Shown: positions 48,211-55,518 of the stretch, piece by piece | How positions within the stretch are numbered: position 1 is the stretch's first letter | Layout: each line of letters begins with the position of its first letter | NCBI GenBank assembly: GCA_963797265.1 | Contig: CAWCOY010000006.1 | Location: 62,001-126,000, forward strand | Direction of reading: 5' to 3' | Length of the DNA stretch: 64,000 nucleotides | Source of the DNA: DASUPK01 sp963797265 | Lineage (GTDB): Bacteria; Actinomycetota; Thermoleophilia; Solirubrobacterales; 70-9 | The notes under the pieces: model-generated | The model's input: the letters and a program-made list of their open reading frames with translations, nothing else | Told to the model about the DNA's origin: nothing | The model's database searches: none | Position numbers and translations under genes: made by a program

Positions 48211-49857
48211 ATGGGAGGGCTGATCCTGGGACCCATGCTCCGCTACGTGAGCGGCACGGAGGCCACTGTCTGGGTGGAGACGGAGGTACCCGCCGAGGTC
48301 GAGGTGCTGGGCACGCGCGAGCCGACGTTCTGCGTGAACGGACACCACTACGCGCTGGTCTGCCTCCGGGGCCTGGAGCCGGGCTCGACCCAGGAATACG
48401 AGGTCAAGCTGGACGGCGAGCGGGTCTGGCCGGAGGAGGACGACTTCCCACCGAGCGTCCTGCGCACCCTGGGCCCCGACCGCCGCCGCCGACTCGTTTT
48501 CGGCTCCTGCCGAGTCGCCGTCCCTCACCGTCCCCCCTACACGCTGACGAAGGACGAGGACCCCAAGCACGGGCGCGAGATCGACGCTCTCTACGGCCTC
48601 GCCATGCGGATGAGGGAGCTGCCGGTCGAGGAGTGGCCCGACCTCCTCCTGATGCTCGGCGACCAGGTCTACGCCGACGAGGACGCGCCGGAGACCAGGC
48701 GATTCATTCGCGAGCGGCGGGGCGTCGACGGCGAGCCGGGAGACGAGGTCGCCGACTTCGAGGAGTACACGCGCCTCTACCGCGAGAGCTGGGGCGAGGA
48801 GGCGATTCGATGGCTCCTCTCGGTGGTCCCCACGACGATGATCTTCGACGACCACGATGTCCACGACGACTGGAACACCTCGATCTCATGGCTCGAGGAG
48901 ATGCGGTCGAAGCCGTGGTGGGACAGGCGGATCACGGGCGCTCTGGCGAGCTACTGGGTCTACCAGCATCTCGGCAACCTCTCGCCCGACGAGATCGAGG
49001 ACCGCGGCATCCTCGACCACGTCAGGTCCGAGCCGGACGCCGGGCATGCGCTACAGGAGTGGGCACGTGACGTCGACTGGGGCAGCGACGGCCGGCGATG
49101 GAGCTACAGCCGTGACCTCGGTGACGAGATCAGGCTTGTGGTCCTCGATTCGCGGGAGGGCCGCGTGCTCGGCAATCGCCCGCGACGCATGTTCGACGAC
49201 GACGAGTGGGAGTGGCTCGAAGGCGTGATCACGGGGGACGTCCGGCACCTGCTGGTCGCTGACACCCTTCCGATCTTCCTCCCCCAGGCGATCCACAATC
49301 TCGAGTCCTGGGACGATGCGGTCGCCGACGGCGCCTGGACGCGGGCGATGAAGTCGTTCGGGGAGTGGCTGCGGCGAGCCCTCGATCTCGAACACTGGGG
49401 CGCCTTTCCCCACTCCTTCGACCGGATAGTAGATCTGATCCGCGCGGCGGGGGCCGGAGAGCGGGGCGAGCCGCCCGCCTCGATCATCACCCTCGGCGGC
49501 GACATCCACCACGCCTATCTCGCGCGGGTCGAGTTCCCCGCCGAGGACCACGTCGTGAGCCCGGTCTGGCAGGCGGTCTGCTCCCCTTTCCGCAACGCGC
49601 TCAGCAAGCGCGAGCGTCGGATCGCACGCGCCGGTGACTCCAAGCTCGCTCGCCGGATCACACGGGGCCTGGCCCGTTCGGCCGGGGTCAAGCTTCCCGA
49701 GGTGGAATGGGGCCTCCTGCAGGAGCCGACCTTCGACAACCAGTTCGCCACGCTCGACATCGAGGGCGCTGGCGTCGACCTCCGAATCGAGAAGACGGTC
49801 CCCGGCGACTGGCGCAGGCCCCGGATCGAGACGTCCCTGGAGCGCCGCCTCGCCTAG
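48211..49857 (+). CDS. PhoD-like alkaline phosphatase/phosphodiesterase
   Basis: The 548-residue product has an N-terminal fibronectin-like beta domain (about residues 1-85) and a calcineurin-like metallophosphatase domain with PhoD motifs: FGSCRVA, MLGDQVYADED, FDDHDVHDDW and LGGDIHHAYLAR. No signal peptide is seen, unlike Tat-exported PhoD, so it may act in the cytoplasm. Substrate unknown. The TAG shares a CTAG with the convergent TetR gene. The start ATG 48211 lies 73 bp from the divergent uvrB. Confidence 0.9.
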   Translation: MGGLILGPMLRYVSGTEATVWVETEVPAEVEVLGTREPTFCVNGHHYALVCLRGLEPGSTQEYEVKLDGERVWPEEDDFPPSVLRTLGPDRRRRLVFGSCRVAVPHRPPYTLTKDEDPKHGREIDALYGLAMRMRELPVEEWPDLLLMLGDQVYADEDAPETRRFIRERRGVDGEPGDEVADFEEYTRLYRESWGEEAIRWLLSVVPTTMIFDDHDVHDDWNTSISWLEEMRSKPWWDRRITGALASYWVYQHLGNLSPDEIEDRGILDHVRSEPDAGHALQEWARDVDWGSDGRRWSYSRDLGDEIRLVVLDSREGRVLGNRPRRMFDDDEWEWLEGVITGDVRHLLVADTLPIFLPQAIHNLESWDDAVADGAWTRAMKSFGEWLRRALDLEHWGAFPHSFDRIVDLIRAAGAGERGEPPASIITLGGDIHHAYLARVEFPAEDHVVSPVWQAVCSPFRNALSKRERRIARAGDSKLARRITRGLARSAGVKLPEVEWGLLQEPTFDNQFATLDIEGAGVDLRIEKTVPGDWRRPRIETSLERRLA

Positions 49858-50429
49858 GTGCGTGCCACGTCGAAGCCCTCGGCGGTGGCTCCCAGCACGC
49901 TGACGAGCATCTCAACCAGCGCGTCGCGGTCCGGAGCCCCTTGGTCGAGCCAGGTGAGCATCGCCGCTTCGACGTAGGACGTCCAGGCGCGCAGGCCGAC
50001 ACGGACAGCCGGTTGCTCGGGGTCGAGCCCCATGCCCTCGGCGAGCATGGTGACCCGCCACCAGCGCGCGCGATCCAGCGCATCGCGGACCTCACGGAAG
50101 CCGATCCCGCGCGTCATCAGGTTGCGGTAGCCGGCCGGGTGCTCGCTGATCGCGTCGGCGAAGTTGCGCAGGCCCTCGCGCAGCCGCTCGACCGGGGGGA
50201 GCTCCGGATCCGGTTCCACCCGCGAGCGGAAGCCCTCGATCAGGGGCGTGAGGCAGGCGACGTAGAGGCCCTTCTTGCTGCCGAAGTACTGGAAGATCAG
50301 GCCGTGTGAGACCCCGGCGGCCTCGGCGACCTCGTCGACAGAGACCTCGTCGTAGTCGCGATCGCCGAAGACCTCGAGGGCGGCGGCGATCAGCTGGAGC
50401 CGGCGCTCGCCCGCCCGGTCGGTTGTCAG
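49854..50429 (-). CDS. TetR/AcrR-family regulator (CTG start)
   Basis: The frame gives a complete 191-residue TetR protein: helix-turn-helix RRLQLIAAALEVFGDRDY and DEVAEAAGVSHGLIFQYFGS, KKGLYVACL, then a helical ligand domain (EHPAGYRNLMTRGIGF...). From the in-frame stop at 50454-50456 the only reachable start-like codons before the HTH are ATC 50444 and CTG 50429; the first GTG is 50219, which would delete the whole DNA-binding domain. CTG 50429 (LTTDRAGERR) is taken as start. No Shine-Dalgarno site is seen. Two matching palindromes lie in the 142-bp gap to the divergent copper-protein gene, which it probably controls. Confidence 0.85.
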   Translation of the reverse strand: MTTDRAGERRLQLIAAALEVFGDRDYDEVSVDEVAEAAGVSHGLIFQYFGSKKGLYVACLTPLIEGFRSRVEPDPELPPVERLREGLRNFADAISEHPAGYRNLMTRGIGFREVRDALDRARWWRVTMLAEGMGLDPEQPAVRVGLRAWTSYVEAAMLTWLDQGAPDRDALVEMLVSVLGATAEGFDVART

Positions 50430-50462
50430 AGGGCGCGAGGCGATGGAGCCAGACTAGTCCGG

Positions 50463-50479
50463 GTTGACTTCGGGTCAAC
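50463..50479. promoter_or_regulatory. Operator-like palindrome 1
   Basis: GTTGACTTCGGGTCAAC has perfect 6-base arms (GTTGAC/GTCAAC) around a 5-base centre. It lies 34 bp upstream of the TetR start and includes a TTGACT that could be a -35 element. It matches operator 2 at 13 of 17 positions. Confidence 0.6.
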
Positions 50480-50531
50480 ACCCATTAGTCGGTGTCTGGC
50501 CGAGTGGGACCGCTGGTAAGGTCCCGCGTCC

Positions 50532-50548
50532 GTTGACTCCGAGTCAGT
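50532..50548. promoter_or_regulatory. Operator-like palindrome 2
   Basis: GTTGACTCCGAGTCAGT has paired TGACTC/GAGTCA arms around one base and lies 24 bp before the GTG of the copper-protein gene. Its similarity to site 1 suggests one protein, most likely the adjacent TetR, binds both and blocks both genes. Confidence 0.6.
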
Positions 50549-50571
50549 CTCGGGGTCGCAAGGAGGAGAGC

Positions 50572-52173
50572 GTGGGAACTTCGCGCACGGAGGCGCGGAC
50601 TCGATCAGTGAGCAGAACACGGCGGGCATCGATCCCGCTCGCGCTGCTGCTCGCGATCGGCGTCATGGTCGCTCTGCTCGGCCCCACCGCCGCCCCGGCT
50701 GCCCCCGCCTCGGCCTGCGACTCCGGCACCCCGGTGGGCCCGACCCAGACGAAGTACGTCTGCGACATCCCCACGGGGACGATCGGTGGGTACGAGGTCC
50801 GCCAGTGGTACGGGCTCGCGCCCACGCCGCCGGAGGACGGCTACGTCACGCACATGGAGACCGACATCGTCGACGAGGGGACCAACGCGCAGGTCCCGAT
50901 CTCCCGCCTGATGCTCCACCACATCGTCTTCGTCAATCTGAACCGCCAGGACAGCACCTGCAACAGCTTCAGGGGGTTCGACAGCCGCGACAACCTCTTC
51001 GGCGGAGCCGCGTCGCAGCGCTTCTACGCGGCCGGCGAGGAGCGGGCGAAGTTCTCGATGCCGCCGGGCTATGGCTACCGGACCAACGCGAGCGACAACT
51101 GGGCCGTCGTCGCGATGGTGATGAACCATCGCTCGGTCCCCGACCACGCGCTGATCCACTACGAGGTGACGGTCGACAGCAGCTCGCTGACCGCGGTGAA
51201 GCCCTATTGGCTCGACGTCCGCGACTGCCGCGCCGACCCGATCTACAACGTCCCGAGCGTCGCCCAGAAGGCCAAGAAGGCGAAGCGGCGCAAGAAGGGC
51301 CGCAAGGCCGAGACGGGCAAGAAGAAGCACAAGAAGGGCAATAAGAAGCACAAGAAGCGCGTGGGGCGGCCGACGGTCGACGAGACGCGCGACTACGTGA
51401 TCCCGGAGAGCGGCCGCCTGATCGCAGGCGGCGGTCACGTCCACGGCGGCGCGATCGGCCTGAAGCTCACCGAGCCCAACTGCGGGAACCGCGAAGTCGC
51501 CGAGTCCGTTCCGACCTGGGGGCTTCCGGACCACCCCTTCTACAACGTCAGGCCGATCCTGCACGAACCAGGCCCGATCAACATGAGCGCCTTCAGCAGC
51601 ACCACCGGACTACCGGTCAACAAGGGTGAGACGCTCCGGATCAACTCGATCTACGACAACTCGCAGCCCCACGTCCGCGTGATGGGGATCAGTGTCGTCT
51701 ACATCGCGCCCGACCCGTCCGTGACGCAGAATTGCGGCGCGGTTCCCGACTGGACGGTGCTGAAGACGAATCAGCCCGGCCGCACCGGGCCGGTCCCGTT
51801 CAAGATCCCGCTCACCGGGCTCGACTCCAGCGGCCAGGCAACCACCATCAACGCGCCACCCGGGGCGATCCAGAACGCTGGCAGGAACACCGTGATCCCG
51901 GTGGGCGACCGCTTCTTCGGGGCCCCGAACCTGCGGGTGAAGCAGGGCTCCTGGCTCACCTGGCAATTCAACGGGCAGGAGCTGCACAACCTCACCCTCG
52001 CCAACGGCCCGCTTGGAATCGGCTCGGACAACCTGGACGGCGGGCGCACCTTCACGGAGAAGCTCAACCGGCCCGGCACCTACCGCTTCTTCTGCGCGCT
52101 GCACCCCGTGCAGATGCAGGAACGCGTCATCGTCACGCCCAAGAAGCAGAAGCGCAAGAAGAAGCGGCGCTGA
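50572..52173 (+). CDS. Secreted PHM-like/Nod19-like protein with C-terminal cupredoxin domain
   Basis: The 533-residue product has a signal peptide (basic start, hydrophobic core about residues 20-42, cleavage near ASA at 47). The middle resembles copper type II ascorbate-dependent monooxygenases and the Nod19 family: His116-His117 (LMLHHIVFV) and HxH His289/His291 (GGHVHGGA) match the two copper sites of PHM. An unusual Lys/Arg-rich insert lies at about 232-263. The C-terminal 100 residues form a cupredoxin with ligands His472 (ELHNLTL), Cys508, His511 and Met515 (CALHPVQM). A basic tail ends the protein. The start GTG 50572 follows AAGGAGGAGAG. It may oxidise a substrate outside the cell using electrons passed via the cupredoxin (inference). 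Confidence 0.85.
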   Translation: MGTSRTEARTRSVSRTRRASIPLALLLAIGVMVALLGPTAAPAAPASACDSGTPVGPTQTKYVCDIPTGTIGGYEVRQWYGLAPTPPEDGYVTHMETDIVDEGTNAQVPISRLMLHHIVFVNLNRQDSTCNSFRGFDSRDNLFGGAASQRFYAAGEERAKFSMPPGYGYRTNASDNWAVVAMVMNHRSVPDHALIHYEVTVDSSSLTAVKPYWLDVRDCRADPIYNVPSVAQKAKKAKRRKKGRKAETGKKKHKKGNKKHKKRVGRPTVDETRDYVIPESGRLIAGGGHVHGGAIGLKLTEPNCGNREVAESVPTWGLPDHPFYNVRPILHEPGPINMSAFSSTTGLPVNKGETLRINSIYDNSQPHVRVMGISVVYIAPDPSVTQNCGAVPDWTVLKTNQPGRTGPVPFKIPLTGLDSSGQATTINAPPGAIQNAGRNTVIPVGDRFFGAPNLRVKQGSWLTWQFNGQELHNLTLANGPLGIGSDNLDGGRTFTEKLNRPGTYRFFCALHPVQMQERVIVTPKKQKRKKKRR

Positions 52174-52182
52174 CGGCCGGTC

Positions 52183-52935
52183 CTACGCCCCGGCGGGCTG
52201 AGCCAGCCAGTCCCGGAAACGGATCTCGCCGATGTGAACAGCGCTGGTCGGCAGCAGGCTGCGCTCCTGGAGCTCGGCGCCGAAGTAGCGCGCCTTCGGG
52301 TCGGCGACCACAGTGCGCGGATCGCCCTTCGCCGTCAGGCCCTGACGGACGAACTCGTCGAAGGGGAACTCCTCGGGACCTGCAATCTCGATGACGCCAC
52401 CAGCGGGCGCCCTCAGGCTGATCTCGCACACCGCCGCGGCAACGTCGTCGGCTGCGATCGGCTGGATCAGCGCGTCCGGGAGCCGAACCGTGTCACCTTC
52501 CGTGGCATCGTCCGCGATCCTCTTCACGAACTCGAAGAACTGCGTCGAGTGGACGATGGAGTAGGGGATCGACGAGTCCGCGATCAATTTCTCCTGGGCC
52601 GCCTTCGCCCGGAGATATCCGCTCTCGGGGAGGCGTTCGGTCCCGACGACGGACAGGGCGACGTGGTGTCCAACACCGGCGTCGGCCTCGGCCGCCAGCA
52701 GGTTGGTGGTGGAGGTCGTGAAGAACTCCATCACGGCCTCGTCCTCGAACGACGGGGAGTTCGACACGTCGATCAGGACCTCGGCACTGGCGAGGGCCTC
52801 GGCGAGTCCCTCGCCGGTGAGCGTGTTCACGCCCGAATCGGGGGACGCGGCGACGGCCTCGTGGTCCTCATCCCGGAGGCAGGTCACGACCTTGGAACCG
52901 ATCAGGCCGGTTCCGCCGATGACAACGACCTTCAT
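52183..52935 (-). CDS. NmrA/SDR-like NAD(P)-binding protein
   Basis: The 250-residue product opens MKVVVIGGTGLIGSKV (GxxGxxG, residues 7-13) and follows the atypical short-chain dehydrogenase pattern (VLIDVSNSPS, HHVALSVVGTERL, GYLRAKAAQEKLI, PYSIVHSTQFFEF), as in NmrA-like and NAD(P)H-binding family proteins. The YxxxK active-site pair is seen as Y-L-R-A-K. Function may be a sensor or reductase. A GGAAGGGAAATC site lies before the ATG. Confidence 0.88.
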   Translation of the reverse strand: MKVVVIGGTGLIGSKVVTCLRDEDHEAVAASPDSGVNTLTGEGLAEALASAEVLIDVSNSPSFEDEAVMEFFTTSTTNLLAAEADAGVGHHVALSVVGTERLPESGYLRAKAAQEKLIADSSIPYSIVHSTQFFEFVKRIADDATEGDTVRLPDALIQPIAADDVAAAVCEISLRAPAGGVIEIAGPEEFPFDEFVRQGLTAKGDPRTVVADPKARYFGAELQERSLLPTSAVHIGEIRFRDWLAQPAGA

Positions 52936-52989
52936 GATTTCCCTTCCTTGATTGGTTCGATTGCGCCCGGGAGCGTGATCGCGGTTGCG

Positions 52990-53214
52990 CTACTTCCCGC
53001 CGAGCAGTCGTTCGGCCTCCGCCAGGGCCTCCCTCAGGCTGCGCACGTCGAGCCTCAGCGGGGCACCATCCTCGCGAGGGTCGATCCGCAGCAACAGGTG
53101 GCCGTCGTGGGGGTCGTAGTGCGTGAAGGCGATCTGCTCGCCGCCGTGCCAGAACTCGACGACGCCATCGGCCGCTTCCTGATCACCGGTCATGCGGGCC
53201 TCTATCTCATGCAT
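52990..53214 (-). CDS. Small protein of unknown function
   Basis: The 74-residue soluble protein (MHEIEARMTGDQEAADGVVEFWHGGEQIAFTHYDP region, then RLDVRSLREALAEAERLLGG at the end) looks like a short beta-sheet followed by one helix. I do not recognise the family. GAGGAGACC lies just before the ATG, which supports translation. It is followed by the NAD(P)-binding gene after 54 bp on the same strand. Confidence 0.65.
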   Translation of the reverse strand: MHEIEARMTGDQEAADGVVEFWHGGEQIAFTHYDPHDGHLLLRIDPREDGAPLRLDVRSLREALAEAERLLGGK

Positions 53215-53405
53215 TGCTGGTCTCCTCGTTCTAGCTGGACGCGGCGGCAGCGTTCGCCGCGGTCACGATCCGCTCGTGCGTCTCCTCCGGGTGGGAGACC
53301 ATCGCGTCGGGAAACCGACCCTATCGACCCGGGTGGGGCACGCCAACTCTCATCCGAATTCCATGCAACGTGTCGTTTTGAGGATCGGTCGCTCGGCAGG
53401 TCGCG

Positions 53406-54239
53406 CTAGCCGGCATTGATGAAGTCGAGGCTGCTCGCGACCTTCGAGTAGACGGTCGGGGCCGCCGGCAGCCCGCAGAGGCCGCCTCCGAAGGAGACGG
53501 TGCCCACCTCGATCGCGCCCGAAGGGGTGTCGGCAACAAGGGGGCCGCCGCTGTCACCCGAGCAGGCGGAGGTGTGGATCTTGAAGCGGCCCGGCTTCTT
53601 CCGCTTCGCGCCGAGGGCGCAGATCATGCTGTCCGGGGCGTACAGGTCCCGGGTATACGCCTTCAGGCAGCGGCGATCGGTTCGCGCGATCTCGATGGTC
53701 GCCTTCGCGAAGGGCGACAGGTGGACTCCGAACGGCCTGGTCGCGCCGTAGCCCGCCACGCGCAGATGAGACCCGGGCTGCGTGGCAATGGCGCTCTCCA
53801 GCGGGTTGGCCAGCGTGATCGGCTGGGCGCTCGTTGGCTGTGCCAGGTTGAGGACGGCCACGTCATGCAGCCCGGTCTGCTCGAAGTCCGGATGGACCCT
53901 GCCCGAGCTGACGCCGATGACCTGGCCGACGGCTCGGTTGCGAAGATTGGGCCGACCGACGATCACCTGGAAGTTGGCGAGGTTGAAGCCACCAGCGACG
54001 CAATGACCCGCGGTCAGCACCTTCGTCGGCGCGATGACCGACCCGCTGCAGTGCATGTGGCCCTTGCGGAAGATCGCGACCGCGTAGGGCCACTGCGCCG
54101 GGTTCGCGGGTCCGCCGCCGACGATCGAGGACCGCGCGCGAGGCGCGCTCGCGGCGCCGATCGGCACGCCGAGGGCGGTCAACGCGCAGGCGAAAGCGAG
54201 GGCTGCAACCAGGTTGCGGTTTCGGCGTCTTGGTTCCAT
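53406..54239 (-). CDS. Secreted trypsin-like serine protease (S1)
   Basis: The 277-residue product has a signal peptide (about residues 1-32), a short propeptide and the mature start IVGGGPAN at residue 39. The catalytic triad is His79 (LTAGHC), Asp126 (HDVAVL) and Ser230 (GDSGGP). The residue that sets specificity, six before the catalytic Ser, is Ser224 rather than the Asp of trypsin, so cleavage after Lys/Arg is not assured. Cysteines at 64/80, 191/207 and 226/254 fit S1 disulfides. Length is normal. Confidence 0.94.
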   Translation of the reverse strand: MEPRRRNRNLVAALAFACALTALGVPIGAASAPRARSSIVGGGPANPAQWPYAVAIFRKGHMHCSGSVIAPTKVLTAGHCVAGGFNLANFQVIVGRPNLRNRAVGQVIGVSSGRVHPDFEQTGLHDVAVLNLAQPTSAQPITLANPLESAIATQPGSHLRVAGYGATRPFGVHLSPFAKATIEIARTDRRCLKAYTRDLYAPDSMICALGAKRKKPGRFKIHTSACSGDSGGPLVADTPSGAIEVGTVSFGGGLCGLPAAPTVYSKVASSLDFINAG

Positions 54240-54262
54240 CAGATCTGGTCGTCCGGCCGTTC

Positions 54263-54931
54263 TCAGCCGAGTCCGAGCTCGTGACGGTAGTGCCGCGCGT
54301 ACTCGTCGCGCTTGTCGAGCACATCCTCCACGTATCCGCGCGTCTCGGGGAACGGGATGTCATCGATCTGGAGATTCGAGCCGCCCCAGGCGGTGACGTT
54401 GGTCTCCCCCGCGTTGTAGGCCGCCAGTGCGGCCACCTCGTTCTCGCCGAACTTGTCGATCAGGTAGCGCAGATAGAAGGTGCCGTAGCGGATGTTGATG
54501 TCTGGGTCCGAGAGGTCCTCGAACTTGAAGGTCGATCCTCCGCTGAGCTTCTCGATCAGCTTGGCGGTGGCCGGCGTGATCTGCATGAGTCCCCGCGCGC
54601 CGGCGTGCGAAGTCTGATCGCGGAAACGCGACTCGGAGTAGATCACCGCGGCGATCAGGTCGGCGGGCACATCCTTCTGGGCGGCCTGCTGGCGAATGAT
54701 GTCCTCGTGGCGTAGGGGCAGCGTGAACTCCTCCAGGGTGCGCTGGAAGCGATCGCTGTTGATCAGCAGGAAGCCGCCCAGCGCGACCACGAGCAGCGTG
54801 CCCCCGATGACGAGGGTCCGGCGGCCGCGGTCGGATCGCCGGCGGGCGCCCCCGCGCCCCGTCGTCCGGCCCTTGGAGCGCCCCCCACCCCGCCGGGGGT
54901 TGGCGCGGCGAGCGCGCACGGTCGTGCTCAT
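54263..54931 (-). CDS. Membrane-anchored lytic transglycosylase (SLT)
   Basis: The 222-residue product has a very basic cytoplasmic N-terminus (about residues 1-38), one membrane helix (39-57) and an SLT domain with catalytic Glu100 (VIYSESRF), GARGLMQITPATAK at about 111-124 and ALAAYNAGETNV. It would cleave peptidoglycan glycan strands outside the membrane. The ATG overlaps the coaE stop (ATGA), so its expression follows rpsA and coaE. Confidence 0.93.
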   Translation of the reverse strand: MSTTVRARRANPRRGGGRSKGRTTGRGGARRRSDRGRRTLVIGGTLLVVALGGFLLINSDRFQRTLEEFTLPLRHEDIIRQQAAQKDVPADLIAAVIYSESRFRDQTSHAGARGLMQITPATAKLIEKLSGGSTFKFEDLSDPDINIRYGTFYLRYLIDKFGENEVAALAAYNAGETNVTAWGGSNLQIDDIPFPETRGYVEDVLDKRDEYARHYRHELGLG

Positions 54932-55518
54932 CCCGGCTCCGTCGCCTGCAGGTCTTCGATCAGCTTGTGCACCTCTGACTCCAACTCATCGAGCGAGGCA
55001 TCGTTGCGTATGACGTGGTCGGCACGGCGCTCCTTCTCCGCCTGGTCGAGCTGTCGCCCCTCGCGTCCGCCGAGTCCGCCCTGACCGCGCTCGCGCAGAC
55101 GAGTGTCCCGGACGGCGTCGTCGGCAACGACGGCCACCGTTGCGTCGAAAGCATCCTCCATCGCGGCCTCGAAGAGCAAGGGCACCTCGACGACCGCCAC
55201 CGCCACATCTGGATCGAGGCTCTGACGCCAATCCCGCACGTGAGCGCCCACTCGCGGATGCGTGACGCTCTCCAGCCAGGCGAGCTCGTCGCGATCGTTG
55301 AAGACGATCTCGCTCACCTTCTCGCGGTCGACCATTCCCCCGGGAGCGATCTCCGCTCCCCAGCGGTCAACCAGCGCGGCCCTGACCTGGTCGTCATCGA
55401 GCAGGTCGTGGGCGACGCGGTCGGTCGACAGAGTCGCCGCGCCAAGCCGCTCGAACGCGACCAGCGCCTCAGACTTTCCCGCTCCGATCCCCCCAGTGAG
55501 CCCGACGAAGCGAGTCAA
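54928..55518 (-). CDS. coaE: Dephospho-CoA kinase
   Basis: CoaE phosphorylates dephospho-CoA to CoA, the last step of CoA synthesis. The 196-residue product has the P-loop GGIGAGKS at residues 9-16, the STDRVAHDLL acceptor-site motif near 32-41 and VVEVPLLFEA in the CoA-binding region; the lid ends with EKERRADHVIRND. The start is TTG 55518, overlapping the rpsA stop (TTGA). The lid segment (RERGQGGLGGREGRQ) is glycine-rich compared with relatives. Confidence 0.94.
   Translation of the reverse strand: MTRFVGLTGGIGAGKSEALVAFERLGAATLSTDRVAHDLLDDDQVRAALVDRWGAEIAPGGMVDREKVSEIVFNDRDELAWLESVTHPRVGAHVRDWRQSLDPDVAVAVVEVPLLFEAAMEDAFDATVAVVADDAVRDTRLRERGQGGLGGREGRQLDQAEKERRADHVIRNDASLDELESEVHKLIEDLQATEPG

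Noticed and set aside
53231..53302. 23-codon minus-strand frame (MVSHPEETHERIVTAANAAAA) in the 190-bp gap before the protease gene
   Set aside because: It looks faintly protein-like but is very short, has an in-frame stop just upstream and no ribosome site; it may be a gene remnant but I cannot support it.
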